The position numbers and the translations under genes were made by a program. Below are positions 63,901 through 64,000 of a stretch of DNA of 64,000 bases, piece after piece. A model generated the notes under the pieces. That model searched no databases. It was not told the DNA's origin and saw nothing but the letters and a program-made list of their open reading frames with translations. Positions within the stretch are counted from its first letter, which is position 1. Every line of letters starts with the position of its first letter. Source of the stretch: Planctomycetota bacterium (GTDB taxonomy: Bacteria; Planctomycetota; Phycisphaerae; Phycisphaerales; UBA1924); the NCBI GenBank assembly GCA_018242625.1, contig JAFEBO010000008.1:620001-684000 (forward strand). The letters run 5' to 3'.

Positions 63901-64000
63901 GGCTCGCTGGAGAAGGCGTTGCGATCAGGAACTGGCCAACCGAGTTCGGAACGCTGAGTTTCACCGCGAAGCGAGAGGGCGGTCGTGTTCGACTGGAGTA
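60948..64000 (+). CDS. Large secreted six-hairpin-type glycosidase, 3' end at window edge
   Basis: At least 1017 residues, open to the right edge; the last two bases are TA, so a stop may lie exactly there. ATG at 60948 with CGGAG seven bases upstream, signal peptide STFARLAASFLLLLGAHA. Order: a beta-sandwich of about 165 residues resembling a carbohydrate-binding module (LFRDDFADVSKW), a discoidin/F5-8-like region with FDLGRTREFGGV, a middle beta domain (LTQELADGYLPLPSVTRDYT), and an (alpha/alpha)6-type barrel from about residue 620 with SRTYERSWIRDGCLTSSALL, GKVPCVVDRRGPDPVPENDSH and YNEYTPYEWRIVG. Probable polysaccharide hydrolase; family not named. Shares operator 5 with the divergent operon. 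Confidence 0.75.
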   Translation, partial: MGMSTFARLAASFLLLLGAHARGDDLFRDDFADVSKWTLQASDGVVAEIVAQADGGKSALRLRFDFRAGSGFVVVRRRVGVPLPENYVLNVQIRGGGPANNFETKLLDSSGDNVWWVNQRDYVPPERWTWERFKRRHFSFAWGPAAGKPHETLGAIEFAIAASSGGAGFVEFSDLSLQSLPKPEVRSESISVVQANGTIQREGLERLFERGGAPVTWKPGREEGVVTFDLGRTREFGGVLGNFEPGTQAYEVRVESSLDGASYESVGSALVGNSGRFLLPLRDLEASFVRIRTVGGSAVTTLKSLEFAPLDFGATMNGTFARIASETPRGLLPRYLIGEQQYWTVVGVADDKNEGLLGADGAVEVDKEQFSIEPIIVPESGDPLTWANAKLTQELADGYLPLPSVTRDYTGLRLRIDAFAFGDSGESSLAVRYTVTNTGEQRAKGRLLLAVRPLQVNPPWQDLKTSGGFAPIDAIGVDATRDPILIIRRARPDTVKTVQIIGGIERIASSISDYGDAAIRVIRGDEPIKGESPQENRRALSAAAVCRYDLAPGESREWAAVSPFHGAFERAGPLGSLGNTPIDLSLSSLRDREEAMKKWWREELNRVTLRLPAARDLENTFRTAQAHILINRDGPAIQPGSRTYERSWIRDGCLTSSALLATGHADRVREFIDWYAPYQYPSGKVPCVVDRRGPDPVPENDSHGQLLYLLHKYYLFTHDKETLAKNYQHVVMAVDYIDSLRKQRMTGEYANADGLKRAEYGLVPESISHEGYSAKPMHSYWDDFFVEKGLQDAADIARVLGRTEDEAEFQKMADEFRSAVIGSIRRATAHHKIDYIPGCVELGDFDATSTTVALWPCGAGAWLDHVQLERTFDRFYGFAMGRIDGSVKYNEYTPYEWRIVGSMIRLGWPQKAWKLMDFYMADRRPAAWNQWGEIVWRKPETPKFIGDMPHTWVASDFLNSVRSLFVYEDERTKSLMIGAGIRPEWLAGEGVAIRNWPTEFGTLSFTAKREGGRVRLE

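Overview
The window is a GC-rich bacterial chromosome segment that looks like a member of the Planctomycetota, most likely class Phycisphaerae. This is inferred from gene content, not from a marker tree. Pointers are secreted proteins ending in paired dockerin-like calcium repeats, secreted proteins ending in a short PEP-CTERM-like hydrophobic segment plus an arginine cluster, two pseudopilins of the planctomycete type, and an ECF sigma factor translationally coupled to a membrane Ser/Thr kinase. There are many GTG/TTG starts and 1-4 base stop/start overlaps. No rRNA, phage, insertion sequence or CRISPR was seen. Two tRNA genes (Arg-ACG, Glu-CTC) are present.

Layout. 1-10 kb is mostly housekeeping: a partial succinylglutamate semialdehyde dehydrogenase, a ureohydrolase, a membrane HTH protein, TilS, heme O synthase, a secreted EEP-family phosphoesterase/nuclease, a PrpB-like lyase with a citrate/methylcitrate synthase, a zinc-ribbon membrane protein and trigger factor. 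10.4-18.2 kb is an amino-sugar/peptidoglycan recycling block: a sugar kinase and a minus-strand operon of sodium symporter, cytoplasmic GH20 hexosaminidase, AnmK, MurQ and a PLP alpha-oxoamine synthase. 18.5-23.5 kb holds a Tat-exported superoxide dismutase, a sulfatase and rpsB-tsf. 23.5-30.4 kb is a complete tripartite efflux operon (TetR, two FtsX/DevC-like permeases, ATPase, HlyD adaptor, outer-membrane factor) with an inverted-repeat operator at the regulator start. 30.4-32.7 kb has the tRNAs, rpsT, a CPBP protease and an FMN reductase. 32.7-35.7 kb is a tightly coupled methyltransferase / FAD oxidoreductase / type III polyketide synthase cluster.

35.7-64 kb is an accessory carbohydrate region. 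It has a sugar ABC importer, a GH94 phosphorylase transcribed ahead of two pseudopilins and a small membrane protein, a GH144-type endo-glucanase, a LacI regulator, a GH1 beta-glucosidase, three dockerin proteins, two PEP-CTERM-like proteins and a large secreted glycosidase running off the end. Five 14-bp palindromes (consensus TGNAANCGNTTNCA) lie just upstream of the GH94, GH144/lacI, PEP-CTERM, dockerin and GH1-operon genes, so the scattered genes look like one LacI regulon for beta-glucan use.

Inside this region sits an 1101-residue surface protein built from exact 771-bp-period repeats. Its leader resembles a GEMM (cyclic-di-GMP) riboswitch followed by an intrinsic terminator. It is divergent from the ECF sigma/kinase pair.
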